DNA of 64,000 nt from NCBI RefSeq assembly GCF_000699505.1, contig NZ_CP007490.1, positions 186,001 through 250,000 of the forward strand, in the 5' to 3' direction. The translations under genes were made by a program, and so were the position numbers. The stretch is from Rhodoluna lacicola (GTDB lineage: Bacteria > Actinomycetota > Actinomycetes > Actinomycetales > Microbacteriaceae). The first letter of the stretch is position 1. Every line of letters begins with the position of its first letter. This document shows positions 32,711 through 42,039 of the stretch, in pieces. The notes beneath the pieces were generated by a model. That model was not told where the DNA came from. It ran no database searches and was given only the letters and a program-made list of their open reading frames with translations.

Positions 32711-34414
32711 CTACAACTTAATCCACACGACCTGGTCATGCTCTAGCTCGCGCTCGGCAGTTAGGTCATGCTGAGTTGTCACCAGAACTTCACCTGCAGG
32801 CAGGGCAACAGCGTCGGGTCCAAAATTCATCAACACCAGCACTCCGTTATTGATGTAGGCAAGCGTGTTTTTATCTTGGTACTCATCAGCCCAGCGGAAG
32901 GCACCTGCGCCGAGCCCAAACAACTTGCGCTCTTTCAATAGACGTTTGTAGAGCTCCAGGGTTGAGCCAGCAACACCTTCTTGCAAGTTGCGTGAGAAGA
33001 CTCGGTAGTTGGCTGGTTGAGGCAACCAAGATTCTCCGGTGGTGTTAAATCCATTGGCTGCGCCAACTCCTGCTTCCCAAGGCAGTGGCACGCGGCATCC
33101 GTCACGCCCGATTCGCTCACCCTTGGTTCGCGCGTAGGTGGGGTCTTGACGATACTTGCCCTCAAGTTGCCAAGCCTCCGGGAGTCCAAGTTCTTCACCC
33201 TGATATAGATATGACGAACCTGGCAGTCCAAGCATGAAAGATGTTGCCGCACGAGCGCGACGCAGTCCAAGCGCCTCGTCCGGTGCTGGATCGGTCGGGT
33301 GAATTCCGTCACCCGGACGCGGAGTGTTTTCTGGAGCAATTCCCAATCGGGTTGCATGGCGAATACCATCGTGGTTTGACATCACCCAGGTGCTTGAAGC
33401 GCCAACTTTTGTGTACTCAACAATTGAGTCGGTGACAATTTTCTTGATCGCAGCCGGGTCATACTCACCGTGCATGTAGTCAAAGTTAAATGACTGGTGA
33501 TACTCGTCTGGCCTAACCCACATTGCCAATCGAGGAAGCGGACTCATCGAAGCCTCAGCACACATTGCCCGATCCTCAAATTCATCAATCACTCGTCGGA
33601 AGCGACGAATTGCCTCGTGCACCCCAGGCTGTCCCCAGTAAGGAACGGCTTCTTCGGCCTCTTGCATGGTTAAGTTTGAAATTGGACGCTCGCGAAGATT
33701 TTCGTCGTAGATAGTTGCGTCTGGTAGCCCAGCACGTTTCACCATGCCGTGGGCAACGTCAACTCGGAAACCGTCGACACCCTTTCTTAGCCAGAAGCGA
33801 AGAATCTCATCAAACTCATCGGCTACTGCAGGGTTCTCCCAATTTAGGTCTGGCTGTGATGAGTCAAAGAGGTGCAGGTACCACTGACCAGGGGAGCCGT
33901 CTGCCTCAGTAATTCTTGACCAAGCGGGGCCACCAAAGATTGACTGCCAGTTGTTTGGTGGAAGTTCGCCGTTTACACCCTTGCCGTCTTTGAAGTGATA
34001 GTAGGCACGTTCGCTAGATCCCGGAGCAGAGTTAATTGCCGCCTGAAACCAAGCGTGTTGATCGCTGGTGTGGTTGGGAACGATATCAACGATGATTCGA
34101 ATACCAAGTGACTTTGCTTTTTCAAGCAGGATTTCAAAGTCTTCGTTGGTGCCAAAAATTGGGTCAATGAGTCGGTAATCGCTGATGTCGTAACCGGCAT
34201 CTTTTTGGGGGCTTTTAAAGAAGGGGCTGAACCAAATTGCATCAATACCCAGTGACGCTAGCGAATCAAGTCTTGAGGTGATTCCTTTTAGGTCGCCAAG
34301 GCCGTCGCCGTCGGCGTCGGCAAATGATCTTGGGTAGATCTGATAAATGACCGAGGTGCGCCACCATTCGGCCGCAGGGTTGTTCGTGGTTAAAAATTGG
34401 CTTGATTCAGACAT
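32711..34414 (-). CDS. GH13 alpha-glucosidase-type enzyme (paralog B)
   Basis: 567 residues with the same domain plan as paralog A and clear sequence similarity along the full length. Catalytic residues: Asp219 in GFRVDVAH, Glu287 in MCAEASMSP, and the SNHDGIRH region. Both copies share the same long loop NWQS/NWLS and PAWSR/PAWTR. Likely splits short malto- or isomalto-oligosaccharides brought in by the divergent binding protein's transporter. TAGGCT is six bases before the ATG. Confidence 0.9.
   Translation of the reverse strand: MSESSQFLTTNNPAAEWWRTSVIYQIYPRSFADADGDGLGDLKGITSRLDSLASLGIDAIWFSPFFKSPQKDAGYDISDYRLIDPIFGTNEDFEILLEKAKSLGIRIIVDIVPNHTSDQHAWFQAAINSAPGSSERAYYHFKDGKGVNGELPPNNWQSIFGGPAWSRITEADGSPGQWYLHLFDSSQPDLNWENPAVADEFDEILRFWLRKGVDGFRVDVAHGMVKRAGLPDATIYDENLRERPISNLTMQEAEEAVPYWGQPGVHEAIRRFRRVIDEFEDRAMCAEASMSPLPRLAMWVRPDEYHQSFNFDYMHGEYDPAAIKKIVTDSIVEYTKVGASSTWVMSNHDGIRHATRLGIAPENTPRPGDGIHPTDPAPDEALGLRRARAATSFMLGLPGSSYLYQGEELGLPEAWQLEGKYRQDPTYARTKGERIGRDGCRVPLPWEAGVGAANGFNTTGESWLPQPANYRVFSRNLQEGVAGSTLELYKRLLKERKLFGLGAGAFRWADEYQDKNTLAYINNGVLVLMNFGPDAVALPAGEVLVTTQHDLTAERELEHDQVVWIKL
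32715..32720 (-). promoter_or_regulatory. Possible internal -10 of GH13 paralog A
   Basis: TAAGTT on the minus strand, six bases before the ATG at 32708, lying in the last codons of paralog B. Confidence 0.3.
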
Positions 34415-34420
34415 GTATAA

Positions 34421-34426
34421 AGCCTA
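34421..34426 (-). promoter_or_regulatory. -10 element of GH13 paralog B (leaderless)
   Basis: TAGGCT on the minus strand, six bases before the ATG at 34414. Confidence 0.5.
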
Positions 34427-34476
34427 AGTGAAATTAATTACGGTCAATTGAACTGGCTGTGTGCTTTGATATTTCA

Positions 34477-35664
34477 ATGGCCACCATCAAGAAATCAATC
34501 ATCGCTGGATCTATTGCGCTGGCGTTAGGCCTTGGATTTAGCGGCTGTGCACAGGATCCAACACCTAAGACTGATGCGATTACCGTGTGGGTCGATGAAC
34601 TGGAAGCTAAGGCGCTAGAGAAGGCGGCCGCTGAATTTAGGAAAGACACCAAGGTAAGCGTGAACCTGGTGGTGCAACAGGATCCTCGCTCTAACTTTCT
34701 AAGCCAAGCAGCCACCGGGGGTGGGCCTGATGTCTTGGTGGGTGCGCACGATTGGGTTGGCGAACTCTATGCCAATGGATTAATCGAACCGATGGATCTG
34801 GGTGGCAAAAAAGGTGACTTTTATGACAACGCTGTGGCGGCTTTCCAATACGAAGGAAAGACCTATGGGCTGCCGTACACCATCGAAAATTTGGCTTTAG
34901 TTTGCAATGCAAAGAAGTTTGAAAAACTTCAGGCCTGGGAGCAACCCAACTGGCAGCAGGTTAAGGAGGTTGGCCTTGCCTTGAGCTTGAATGCTGGCGG
35001 AGGAGACCCGTACCACCTCTACCCAATCCAAACCTCTTTTGGAGCTCACGTTTTTAAGAAGGATCAAAACGGCGACTACACACCGGAGCTTGATTTGGCT
35101 AACGGCGGCGTGGAATTTGCAAAGTGGTTGAGCAGCGAGGGAAAAATAATGTTGGACCCGGCTTCAACCTGGGACTCATCGGTGTCTGCGTTAAAGAGCG
35201 GCAGCAAGGGATGTTGGATTACCGGACCTTGGGCTAAAGATCAGCTTGGCCTTGACTCAGCAGAATTCAACATCTACTCAATTCCATCCGTCGGGGGTAA
35301 GGAAGCTGTTTCCTTCTTGAGCTCACGAGGTTTTTACGTATCAAAAGCTTCAAAGGATGCTTTTTATGCAAAGAAGTTTGTCGTGGATTACGTGGCTAAA
35401 TCAGAGCACCAGAAAGAATTGTTTTTAGTTACCGGAAGAGTGCCAGCAAACAAATCTGCCTTTGACGCCGCAAAAGATGATCGTGTGGTCCAGGGGTTTG
35501 GAAACGCTGGACGAAAGGCTGAGCCATTGCCGGCGATTCCGGCTATGGGTTCGGTTTGGGCATCCTGGGGCGCTTCTGAAATCGCAATCATTCGTCGTCA
35601 AGGCAAACCAGAGGTTATTTGGAATCAAATGATCGCTGACATCAAGTCGTCAATCAATCAATAA
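34477..35664 (+). CDS. Maltose/trehalose-type ABC substrate-binding lipoprotein
   Basis: About 395 residues, extracellular solute-binding family 1. Lipoprotein signal with lipobox GFSGC; mature start AQDPTPKTDAITVWVDE. Core features GGGPDVLVGAHDWVGELYANGLIEP and YGLPYTIENLALVCN match maltose-binding proteins. The ATG at 34477 gives the best signal peptide; a GTG six codons earlier is possible. No permease or ATPase gene is adjacent, so the transporter must be completed elsewhere. Divergent from the GH13 pair. Confidence 0.88.
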   Translation: MATIKKSIIAGSIALALGLGFSGCAQDPTPKTDAITVWVDELEAKALEKAAAEFRKDTKVSVNLVVQQDPRSNFLSQAATGGGPDVLVGAHDWVGELYANGLIEPMDLGGKKGDFYDNAVAAFQYEGKTYGLPYTIENLALVCNAKKFEKLQAWEQPNWQQVKEVGLALSLNAGGGDPYHLYPIQTSFGAHVFKKDQNGDYTPELDLANGGVEFAKWLSSEGKIMLDPASTWDSSVSALKSGSKGCWITGPWAKDQLGLDSAEFNIYSIPSVGGKEAVSFLSSRGFYVSKASKDAFYAKKFVVDYVAKSEHQKELFLVTGRVPANKSAFDAAKDDRVVQGFGNAGRKAEPLPAIPAMGSVWASWGASEIAIIRRQGKPEVIWNQMIADIKSSINQ

Positions 35665-35698
35665 CCGCTCTTCGCTTACCTGCTTCATGGCAGATATT

Positions 35699-35729
35699 TT
35701 TGCCAGCACCGCGCTAAAAGTGCTAAAGT
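35699..35729 (+). promoter_or_regulatory. Candidate promoter of the tRNA-Thr/tRNA-Met pair
   Basis: TTGCCA (35699-35704) and TAAAGT (35724-35729), 19 bp apart, 37 bases before tRNA-Thr. Confidence 0.4.
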
Positions 35730-35765
35730 CTTTTGGTGCCTGGCGCTTGAAGCCGATGCACAAAC

Positions 35766-35837
<72 letters not shown>

Positions 35838-35879
35838 CGTTTCAAAAACAACCAATTGTCTGATTTGTAGGCAATGCCC

Positions 35880-35953
35880 GGCTGGGTAGCTCAGGTGGTT
35901 AGAGCACACGACTCATAATCGTGGGGTCGCGGGTTCGAGTCCCGCCTCAGCTA
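35880..35953 (+). tRNA. tRNA-Met (CAT), elongator
   Basis: 74 nt. Anticodon stem CACGA / TCGTG around CTCATAA gives CAT. The stem lacks the three G:C pairs of the initiator, so this is the elongator form. The acceptor GGCTGGG / CTCAGCT ends in a G1:U72 pair. Confidence 0.92.
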
Positions 35954-35963
35954 CTTCTGACTC

Positions 35964-35984
35964 AAGTCCCTAGCGGGGCTTTTT
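35964..35984 (+). terminator. Terminator of the tRNA pair
   Basis: AAGTCCC / GGGGCTT stem with a TAGC loop followed by TTTT. Confidence 0.6.
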
Positions 35985-36016
35985 CGTTTAATGAGAGAAA
36001 CTGCGACACTTAACAA

Positions 36017-36460
36017 GTGGTAAATCCAAACGTTCAGGGCAAGAAGTATCCGGCAACAGATCCTTATCTGGTTGGCCGCGAGAAGATTCGCGAATTCGCC
36101 CACGCGGTTAAGTCAACAAATGCAATGAACCTGGATGTGTTCGCCGCGCAAGCAGCCGGCTACACCGATGTGATTGCCCCACCAACCTTCGCGGTGGTTA
36201 TTCAAGAGCGCTCGCTGGCAACCGTGTTGAATGACCCAGAGGCAGACATTGACTTTTCTCGCGTGGTGCACGGTGAGCAGCGCTTCATTCACGCTCGCCC
36301 GATTGTGGCGGGCGATGAACTAGTAAGCGAGCTCGAGGTGGCCAGTGTGAAGTCACTTGGCGCCCACTCGATGGTGACTTTTGAAACCAAAATTTACGAC
36401 GTCAGCAAAGAGTTGGTTTGCACTGCAATTTCAACTCTCGTGGTCAGGGGTGACGAGTAA
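36017..36460 (+). CDS. HadA-like (3R)-hydroxyacyl dehydratase subunit (MaoC N-type)
   Basis: 147 residues of the FAS1-like dehydratase family: YLVGREKIREFAHAV, APPTFAVVI, and the VVHGEQRFIHARPIVAGDEL block. In mycobacteria HadA pairs with catalytic HadB in FAS-II. The next gene is exactly such a partner and begins one base inside the stop (TAATG). GTG start; GACACT stands six bases upstream but is a poor -10 match. Confidence 0.85.
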   Translation: MVNPNVQGKKYPATDPYLVGREKIREFAHAVKSTNAMNLDVFAAQAAGYTDVIAPPTFAVVIQERSLATVLNDPEADIDFSRVVHGEQRFIHARPIVAGDELVSELEVASVKSLGAHSMVTFETKIYDVSKELVCTAISTLVVRGDE

Positions 36461-36882
36461 TGACTCACATCAATATCGCTGCGCTTGAAGTCGGCCAAGT
36501 TATTGGCAGCACAGAATTTTTACTGACTCGCGATTCTCTTGTGCGTTACGCGGGCGCCTCTGGGGATTTCAATCAGATTCACTACCGCGACGACGTTGCA
36601 GCGGCAGTTGGGCTACCCGGCGTGCTTGCGCACGGAATGTTGACCATGGGCGCGGCAGTTCAAGTTGCGGTTGACTGGGTTGGCAACGCTGGATCGATTG
36701 TTGACTACCAGGTTCGCTTCACTAAGCCAGTTGTGGTTGATTCGGAAAATGGCGCGGTACTAGTTGTAACCGGCAAAGTTGGCGAAATTGATGCCGAGAA
36801 CCATGTAGTGCGAATTGATCTTGAGGCTGTCTTTGAAGAAAACAAGGTTCTTGGTAAAGCACAGGCGCGAGTTCAGCTCTAA
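36460..36882 (+). CDS. HadB-like MaoC dehydratase (catalytic subunit)
   Basis: 140 residues with hydratase-2 motif YAGASGDFNQIHYRDDVAAAVGLPGVLAHGMLTMG carrying the catalytic Asp and His (FNQIHY). Works as a heterodimer with the preceding subunit to dehydrate 3-hydroxyacyl chains. Overlaps both neighbours by one base (TAATG each), so three genes including murB are translationally coupled. Confidence 0.88.
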   Translation: MTHINIAALEVGQVIGSTEFLLTRDSLVRYAGASGDFNQIHYRDDVAAAVGLPGVLAHGMLTMGAAVQVAVDWVGNAGSIVDYQVRFTKPVVVDSENGAVLVVTGKVGEIDAENHVVRIDLEAVFEENKVLGKAQARVQL

Positions 36883-37937
36883 TGGCAACACCAGTTACCC
36901 CGCACCCACTTGCAGATTTAACTTCAATGCGGGTTGGCGGCACCCCAGCCGAAATTTACGCTGCAAAAACGCGCGACGATCTAATTGAACACACGCTGAA
37001 TGTTTGGCGAAGCGGCGATGATTGGTTACTGCTTGGTGGCGGAACAAATATGGTGGTTGCCGACAACGTTGAAAACTTGCGCGTAATAAAAGTTGAGAAC
37101 ATGGGCATTGAGCCTGTGCGCAACAAAGACGAAACCCGAGTCGTGGTGCGCGTGCAAGCCGGTGAAAACTGGGATGACTTTGTTGCCCACACGGTAAAGG
37201 CTGGACTTGCCGGAATTGAGGCAATGAGTGGAATCCCTGGAACAGTGGGGGCTTCGCCAGTGCAGAACATTGGCGCCTACGGTCAAGAACTAAGTGACAG
37301 CATGGTGCGCCTTGAGTTTGTTGATTACGAGACTCACGAGATTGCCATCCTTGAGGCCAAGGATTTGCAGTTTGGTTACCGCGACAGTGCAATCAAGCGC
37401 GGCCGTCCGGGCGTCATTACCTGGGTTGAATTTGAATTGCAAAAACTGGATGGACTAAGTCGCCCGCTTTACTCAACTCAGATTGCTGCTGATCTTGGTG
37501 TTGCCATGGGGGCGCAGGTCTCACTTGAAGCTGTTCGTGCCAGCGTTCTAAAGTTGCGCGCACGCAAGGGCATGGTTATTGACGAGAACGATCCGGATTC
37601 TGTAAGTTGTGGAAGTTTCTTCACCAACCCGATTGTCAGCGATCGAGTTGCCCGAGGCTTACCAGACGATGCACCAAAGTATGAGTCAGAAGAAGACGAC
37701 GGACTGACCGTAAAGCTTTCGGCAGCTTGGCTGATTGAAAATGCTGGAATTGAAAAAGGATTTAGGATTGCGGGTTCTAGGGCGGCAATTTCAAGCAAGC
37801 ACACTCTTGCAATCGTTAACACCGGAGGAGCCACCGCAACAGAAATTTTGCAGTTGGCCGAATACGTTCAGGTGCGAGTTTCAAATAAGTTCGGCATCAA
37901 CCTGGTGCCCGAACCAAACTTGATTGGTTTTATTTAG
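36882..37937 (+). CDS. murB: UDP-N-acetylmuramate dehydrogenase
   Basis: FAD enzyme reducing UDP-GlcNAc enolpyruvate in peptidoglycan synthesis. 351 residues, type I MurB: FAD site LLLGGGTNMVV, GIEAMSGIPGTVGASPVQNIGAYGQEL, the catalytic YRDSAIK region, and SCGSFFTNPIV with the proton-donor serine. The C-terminal AAWLIENAGIEKGFRIAG holds the glutamate region. Coupled to the HadB-like gene; this trio is a conserved actinobacterial arrangement. Confidence 0.95.
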   Translation: MATPVTPHPLADLTSMRVGGTPAEIYAAKTRDDLIEHTLNVWRSGDDWLLLGGGTNMVVADNVENLRVIKVENMGIEPVRNKDETRVVVRVQAGENWDDFVAHTVKAGLAGIEAMSGIPGTVGASPVQNIGAYGQELSDSMVRLEFVDYETHEIAILEAKDLQFGYRDSAIKRGRPGVITWVEFELQKLDGLSRPLYSTQIAADLGVAMGAQVSLEAVRASVLKLRARKGMVIDENDPDSVSCGSFFTNPIVSDRVARGLPDDAPKYESEEDDGLTVKLSAAWLIENAGIEKGFRIAGSRAAISSKHTLAIVNTGGATATEILQLAEYVQVRVSNKFGINLVPEPNLIGFI

Positions 37938-38007
37938 CCGAAAAGTTTTTGCGAGCAGTGGGCGTGGCGATAAGTTATGTCGACACGGCATGCGACGCTT
38001 GGGCGAA

Positions 38008-39207
38008 TTACTGGAACAGACGCTGTAACCGTTGAATACCATCAAGCAGTGGGGCATCACCAAGGGCGTAAGACAAACGCACGTAACCTGATGGGCCAAA
38101 AGCTTCACCAGGAACCAGAGCAACCTCTGCTGCATCAAGAATGTAATCGCAAAGCTCAAGCGAGGTGTTGATGGTTTTGCCACCCCACTCGCGACCAAGC
38201 AAACCGGTCACGTCGGAATAAACATAAAAAGCACCCTGCGGCATTGGTGCATTCCAACCAGAGATTTTGTTCAACTCGGCAACCGCAACCTTGCGACGAC
38301 GATCGAAGGCGTCGCGCATAGCAAGCACTTCATCCTGCGGTCCGGTTAGTGCGGCCAGGGCTGCCTTTTGCGAAATGTTCGAAACGTTCGAAGACAGGTG
38401 CGACTGCAGATTTCCGGCGGCTTTCATTGCGTCAAGCGGGCCGGCCATCCAGCCCAGACGCCAACCGGTCATTGCGTAGGTCTTGGCAACACCGTTCACG
38501 AAAATCGTGCGGTCGATCAGTTCTGGAACTGCCTCTGTGATTGAGATTGCCTTTAGGCCGTCGTAGGTCAGGTTCTGGTAAATCTCGTCGGTGATTACCC
38601 ACATGCCATTTTCAAAAGCCCAGCGACCAATAGCCTCACTTTCCTCGCGGCTGTAGACAGATCCGGTTGGGTTTGATGGTGAAACAAAAAGCAGCACCTT
38701 GGATTTTGGGGTGCGGGCAGCCTCAAGCTGCTCAACGGTGACCTTGTAGTTTTGGTCGGCGCCAGCAAAAACCTCAACCGGCACACCACCGGCCAGGCGA
38801 ATGGCCTCCGGGTAGGTGGTCCAGAACGGGGTAGGCATCAAAACTTCGTCACCCGGGTCCACGATGGTGGCAAATGCCTGATAAACGGCCTGCTTACCGC
38901 CGTTGGTCACCACAACCTGAGCCGCGGTGATATCGGTGCCGGAATCTAGCTTGGTCTTGGCGGCAATTGCCTCGCGTAGGTCCGGAAGGCCAATCGCAGG
39001 GGTGTATCGGTGGTTTTTGGGGTCAAGAACTGCCTTGGCGGCGGCCTCAACGATGTGGGCCGGGGTGGCAAAGTCTGGTTCGCCGGCTGCATAAGAGATG
39101 ACTGGGCGGCCCGCTGCCTGAAGGGCTTTGGCCTTGGCATCCACCTTTAGGGTCGCAGATTCAGCAATTGCGCCAATGCGCTTAGAGATACGAGGGAATT
39201 CAGGCAT
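38008..39207 (-). CDS. Pyridoxal-phosphate aspartate/aromatic aminotransferase
   Basis: 399 residues, class I aminotransferase. Features: [28 protein letters not shown], the PLP lysine in [16 protein letters not shown], and the carboxylate arginine in GYVRLSYAL. Most likely an aspartate aminotransferase of the subgroup Ib. TAACCT lies six bases before the ATG. It is transcribed away from the tRNA-Trp/secE unit. Confidence 0.9.
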   Translation of the reverse strand: MPEFPRISKRIGAIAESATLKVDAKAKALQAAGRPVISYAAGEPDFATPAHIVEAAAKAVLDPKNHRYTPAIGLPDLREAIAAKTKLDSGTDITAAQVVVTNGGKQAVYQAFATIVDPGDEVLMPTPFWTTYPEAIRLAGGVPVEVFAGADQNYKVTVEQLEAARTPKSKVLLFVSPSNPTGSVYSREESEAIGRWAFENGMWVITDEIYQNLTYDGLKAISITEAVPELIDRTIFVNGVAKTYAMTGWRLGWMAGPLDAMKAAGNLQSHLSSNVSNISQKAALAALTGPQDEVLAMRDAFDRRRKVAVAELNKISGWNAPMPQGAFYVYSDVTGLLGREWGGKTINTSLELCDYILDAAEVALVPGEAFGPSGYVRLSYALGDAPLLDGIQRLQRLFQ

Positions 39208-39213
39208 GAATAA

Positions 39214-39219
39214 AGGTTA
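39214..39219 (-). promoter_or_regulatory. -10 element of the aminotransferase gene (leaderless)
   Basis: TAACCT on the minus strand, six bases before the ATG at 39207. Confidence 0.5.
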
Positions 39220-39404
39220 CAACGGCAACACCGATGACCGGTGCCGGCAACTTCCCTTTGCATTACTGGGCGCTGGCGGGTATCCTTTAGGAAGTGAGTT
39301 TGACAACTCAGGAAGCCTAATCTGGCAAATTAATCAATTCTTAGATTTATCTAATTTTTTGACGCCCGGATGACTGCCGCTCGCGTTGTCAGATTTTCCC
39401 TCAA

Positions 39405-39477
39405 AGGGTGGTGGCTCAATTGGTAGAGCATCGGTCTCCAAAACCGAGGGTTGCAGGTTCGAGTCCTGTCCGCCCTG
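39405..39477 (+). tRNA. tRNA-Trp (CCA)
   Basis: 73 nt. Acceptor AGGGTGG / CCGCCCT; anticodon stem TCGGT / ACCGA around CTCCAAA gives CCA. It lies 34 bases before secE, the usual actinobacterial order. The 198 bp between the aminotransferase and this tRNA hold no gene that I can support. Confidence 0.95.
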
Positions 39478-39511
39478 CTAGCAGTACTTAAACGAAGAAG
39501 AAGGAATGAGC

Positions 39512-39781
39512 ATGGCTGAAGAGCTAGAGCAAGTCTCAGAAGATGTAGTCGAAAAGGCTAAAGCCGACAAGGCTTCAAGCCGCAACTTCATCGCACGCAT
39601 CATCTTGTTCTTCAAGCAGGTTGTAAGTGAGTTGAAGAAGGTCACCAAGCCAACTTGGGCCGAGCTTCGCAACTACACCGGAGTTGTGTTGGCATTCGTG
39701 GTCGTTGTGATGTTGATCATTTCGTTCTTCGACTGGATTTTCTACCAGGGTGTGGTGTTCATCTTCACCCCAACGGCTTAA
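39512..39781 (+). CDS. secE: Preprotein translocase subunit SecE
   Basis: About 89 residues: acidic N-terminus, then FIARIILFFKQVVSELKKVTKPTWAELRNYTGVVLAFVVVVMLIISFFDWIF, the amphipathic and single membrane helix of SecE. The second ATG (39512) has AAGGA at the right distance; the ATG at 39506 is too close to the ribosome binding site. Followed by nusG. Confidence 0.92.
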   Translation: MAEELEQVSEDVVEKAKADKASSRNFIARIILFFKQVVSELKKVTKPTWAELRNYTGVVLAFVVVVMLIISFFDWIFYQGVVFIFTPTA

Positions 39782-39821
39782 CAATCAAGCGCATTAAAAA
39801 CTTCTAAGTAAGGAAATCGAA

Positions 39822-40664
39822 TTGACTGAAACAGAACGCGACGAACTAGAGGCATTGGCCGAGGTTCAAGACGTTGCTGCTGACGCGGTAATTGCTGAGG
39901 CCGATGCAGACTTTGCTGACCTTGCGCAGGACGCTGCTGCAGAACTTGAGCAGGACCTAGAGCTCGAAGAAGCAATTGTTGAAGCTAAAGAAGAAGTTGC
40001 AGCAATTGATGCCGAAGTAAACGAAGGCGGATCAGACGATCCTTATCGTGAATTCAAGGCGGAGCTTCGTCGCCTTCCTGGCAAGTGGTACGTGATTCAC
40101 TCTTACGCGGGTTACGAGAAGCGCGTTAAGCAGAACATTGAAAACCGAAAGCTTGCAATCGAGGGTGGAGACGACATCTTCCAGATTGAAGTACCAATGG
40201 AAGACACCATTGAGATCAAGAACGGCCAGCGCAAGTTGGTCACCAAAGTTCGCATCCCAGGCTACGTTTTGATCCGCATGGAAATGAACGAAGAGTCATG
40301 GTCATTGGTTCGCCACACACCTGCTGTAACCGGTTTCGTTGGAAACTCACAGAACCCAACTCCACTTCGCCCAGACGAAGCATTCAACATGTTGAAGTCA
40401 ATGTACGTACTTCCTGAAGAAGCAGCCGCAAAGACTGCCGCTAAGGGTGGCGTTGCAGTCAAGGGCAAGGCTAAGGCCATCCCAGTCAACATTGATTTCA
40501 AGGTTGGCGAAAGCATCATGATCAAGGACGGATCATTCGCTGGTCTGCCTGGCACCATCTCAGAAATCAAGCCAGAGAGCGGCAAGCTCACTGTTCTTGT
40601 TTCACTGTTCGAGCGCGAGACTCCTGTGGAGCTTGGCTTCGACCAGGTTGGCGCACTGAACTAG
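39822..40664 (+). CDS. nusG: Transcription termination/antitermination protein NusG
   Basis: 280 residues: a roughly 75-residue acidic Ala/Glu/Asp-rich extension typical of actinobacterial NusG, the NGN domain ([28 protein letters not shown]) and a C-terminal KOW domain ([21 protein letters not shown]). Couples RNA polymerase to ribosome or Rho. TTG start with AAGGA upstream. Confidence 0.93.
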   Translation: MTETERDELEALAEVQDVAADAVIAEADADFADLAQDAAAELEQDLELEEAIVEAKEEVAAIDAEVNEGGSDDPYREFKAELRRLPGKWYVIHSYAGYEKRVKQNIENRKLAIEGGDDIFQIEVPMEDTIEIKNGQRKLVTKVRIPGYVLIRMEMNEESWSLVRHTPAVTGFVGNSQNPTPLRPDEAFNMLKSMYVLPEEAAAKTAAKGGVAVKGKAKAIPVNIDFKVGESIMIKDGSFAGLPGTISEIKPESGKLTVLVSLFERETPVELGFDQVGALN

Positions 40665-40712
40665 CAATAAAACGAATTTAAAAGTTTCCAAACAAACAAA
40701 AGGAAAAATCAA

Positions 40713-41144
40713 ATGGCACCGAGCAAAAAGATCACCGGAATGATCAAGCTGCAGATCCAGGCGGGCGCTGCTAACCCAGCTCCACCGATTGGTCCAGCTC
40801 TTGGTCAGCACGGTGTGAACATCATGGAGTTCTGCACCGCGTACAACAACGCAACTGCAGACCAGAAGGGCAACGTAATCCCAGTAGAAATTACTGTTTA
40901 CGAAGACCGTTCATTCACATTCGTTCTAAAGACTCCACCAGCAGCTGAACTAATCAAGAAGGCAGCTGGCGTAGCAAAGGGTTCAGCAACTCCTCACACC
41001 GTGAAGGTTGCAACCTTGTCTAAGGACGCGCTTTACAAGATTGCCGAGCAGAAGATGTCTGACCTGAACGCCAACGATGTTGACGCAGCAGCAAAGATCA
41101 TCGCGGGTACCGCACGCTCAATGGGAATCACCACCGAGGCTTAA
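40713..41144 (+). CDS. rplK: 50S ribosomal protein L11
   Basis: 143 residues, full length: [31 protein letters not shown] (the Pro-rich N-domain) and the RNA-binding C-domain ending [21 protein letters not shown] before the ATG. Codon use is strongly biased (many CTT/CCA-type codons), as expected for a highly expressed gene. Confidence 0.97.
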   Translation: MAPSKKITGMIKLQIQAGAANPAPPIGPALGQHGVNIMEFCTAYNNATADQKGNVIPVEITVYEDRSFTFVLKTPPAAELIKKAAGVAKGSATPHTVKVATLSKDALYKIAEQKMSDLNANDVDAAAKIIAGTARSMGITTEA

Positions 41145-41156
41145 TAAACCTCATCC

Positions 41157-41202
41157 ACTAAGTCGTGGGAGTACCGTGCGCGGTACGTTGACCACAACTG
41201 TG
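41157..41202 (+). promoter_or_regulatory. Hairpin leader between rplK and rplA (putative L1 binding site)
   Basis: Two-part stem: AGT-C-GTGG (41161-41168) pairs with CCAC-A-ACT (41192-41199) around an inner hairpin GTACCG-TGCG-CGGTAC (41171-41186). The GTGGGAG internal loop is like the L1 site on 23S rRNA and the L1 leaders of other bacteria, which suggests autogenous control. Confidence 0.55.
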
Positions 41203-41226
41203 ACCAATTAGAAAAGGAACAACAGC

Positions 41227-41928
41227 ATGGCAAAGCGCTCAAAGGCTTATGTAGCAGCCGCCGCTCTTATTGAAGAAGGCAAGCTATATACTCCAGCTGA
41301 AGCAGTTGCGATTATTCGCGAGACTGGTTCAAAGAAGTTCGACTCAACCATCGAGGCTGCATTCAAGCTCGGTGTTGACCCTCGCAAGGCAGATCAGATG
41401 ATCCGTGGAACTGTTTCACTTCCACACGGAACTGGTAAGACTGCACGCGTTATCGTTTTCGCAACCGGTGCTGCAGCAGATGCAGCTAAGGCTGCGGGCG
41501 CTGACGAAGTTGGTGGAGACGAACTTATCGAAAAGGTAGCCGCAGGTTGGACAGACTTCGACTCTGCAGTTTCGACTCCTGAACTCATGGGTAAGGTTGG
41601 TCGTCTAGGTAAGGTACTTGGTCCTCGTAACCTAATGCCAAACCCAAAGACCGGTACCGTGACCCCAGATGTAGCGAAGGCTGTAAACGACATCAAGGGT
41701 GGACGTATCGAGTTCCGCATTGACAAGCAGTCAAACCTTCACTTCATCATTGGTAAGGCATCGTTCACCAAGGAGCAGTTGGGTGAAAACCTTGCTACCG
41801 CAATGGACGAGATCCTACGTTTGAAGCCTTCGTCTTCAAAGGGTCGCTACCTAATCAAGGGTGCACTTTCAACCACATTTGGTCCTGGCATCTTGCTAGA
41901 CACCAACGTGACCAAGGTTGAGTTCTAA
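41227..41928 (+). CDS. rplA: 50S ribosomal protein L1
   Basis: 233 residues with L1 landmarks [59 protein letters not shown] and [24 protein letters not shown] precedes the ATG. Ends the rplKA unit before a strong hairpin. Confidence 0.97.
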   Translation: MAKRSKAYVAAAALIEEGKLYTPAEAVAIIRETGSKKFDSTIEAAFKLGVDPRKADQMIRGTVSLPHGTGKTARVIVFATGAAADAAKAAGADEVGGDELIEKVAAGWTDFDSAVSTPELMGKVGRLGKVLGPRNLMPNPKTGTVTPDVAKAVNDIKGGRIEFRIDKQSNLHFIIGKASFTKEQLGENLATAMDEILRLKPSSSKGRYLIKGALSTTFGPGILLDTNVTKVEF

Positions 41929-41948
41929 ACCTTCGAACAACAAGAATT

Positions 41949-41998
41949 CCGATGAGGGGATCAGGTCAAAAGACCTGGTCCCTTTGTCATCGGTGTTT
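41949..41998 (+). terminator. Terminator after rplA
   Basis: Stacked stems CCGATGA / TCATCGG and CAGGTC-AAAA-GACCTG within 41949-41993, followed by TGTTTATTT. Confidence 0.7.
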
Positions 41999-42039
41999 AT
42001 TTCATTAGGCTAAAAGCCGATTAACCGAAAGGCGGGATA

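Noticed and set aside
35880-35953. Initiator tRNA-Met
   Set aside because: The anticodon stem lacks the three consecutive G:C pairs of initiator tRNA.
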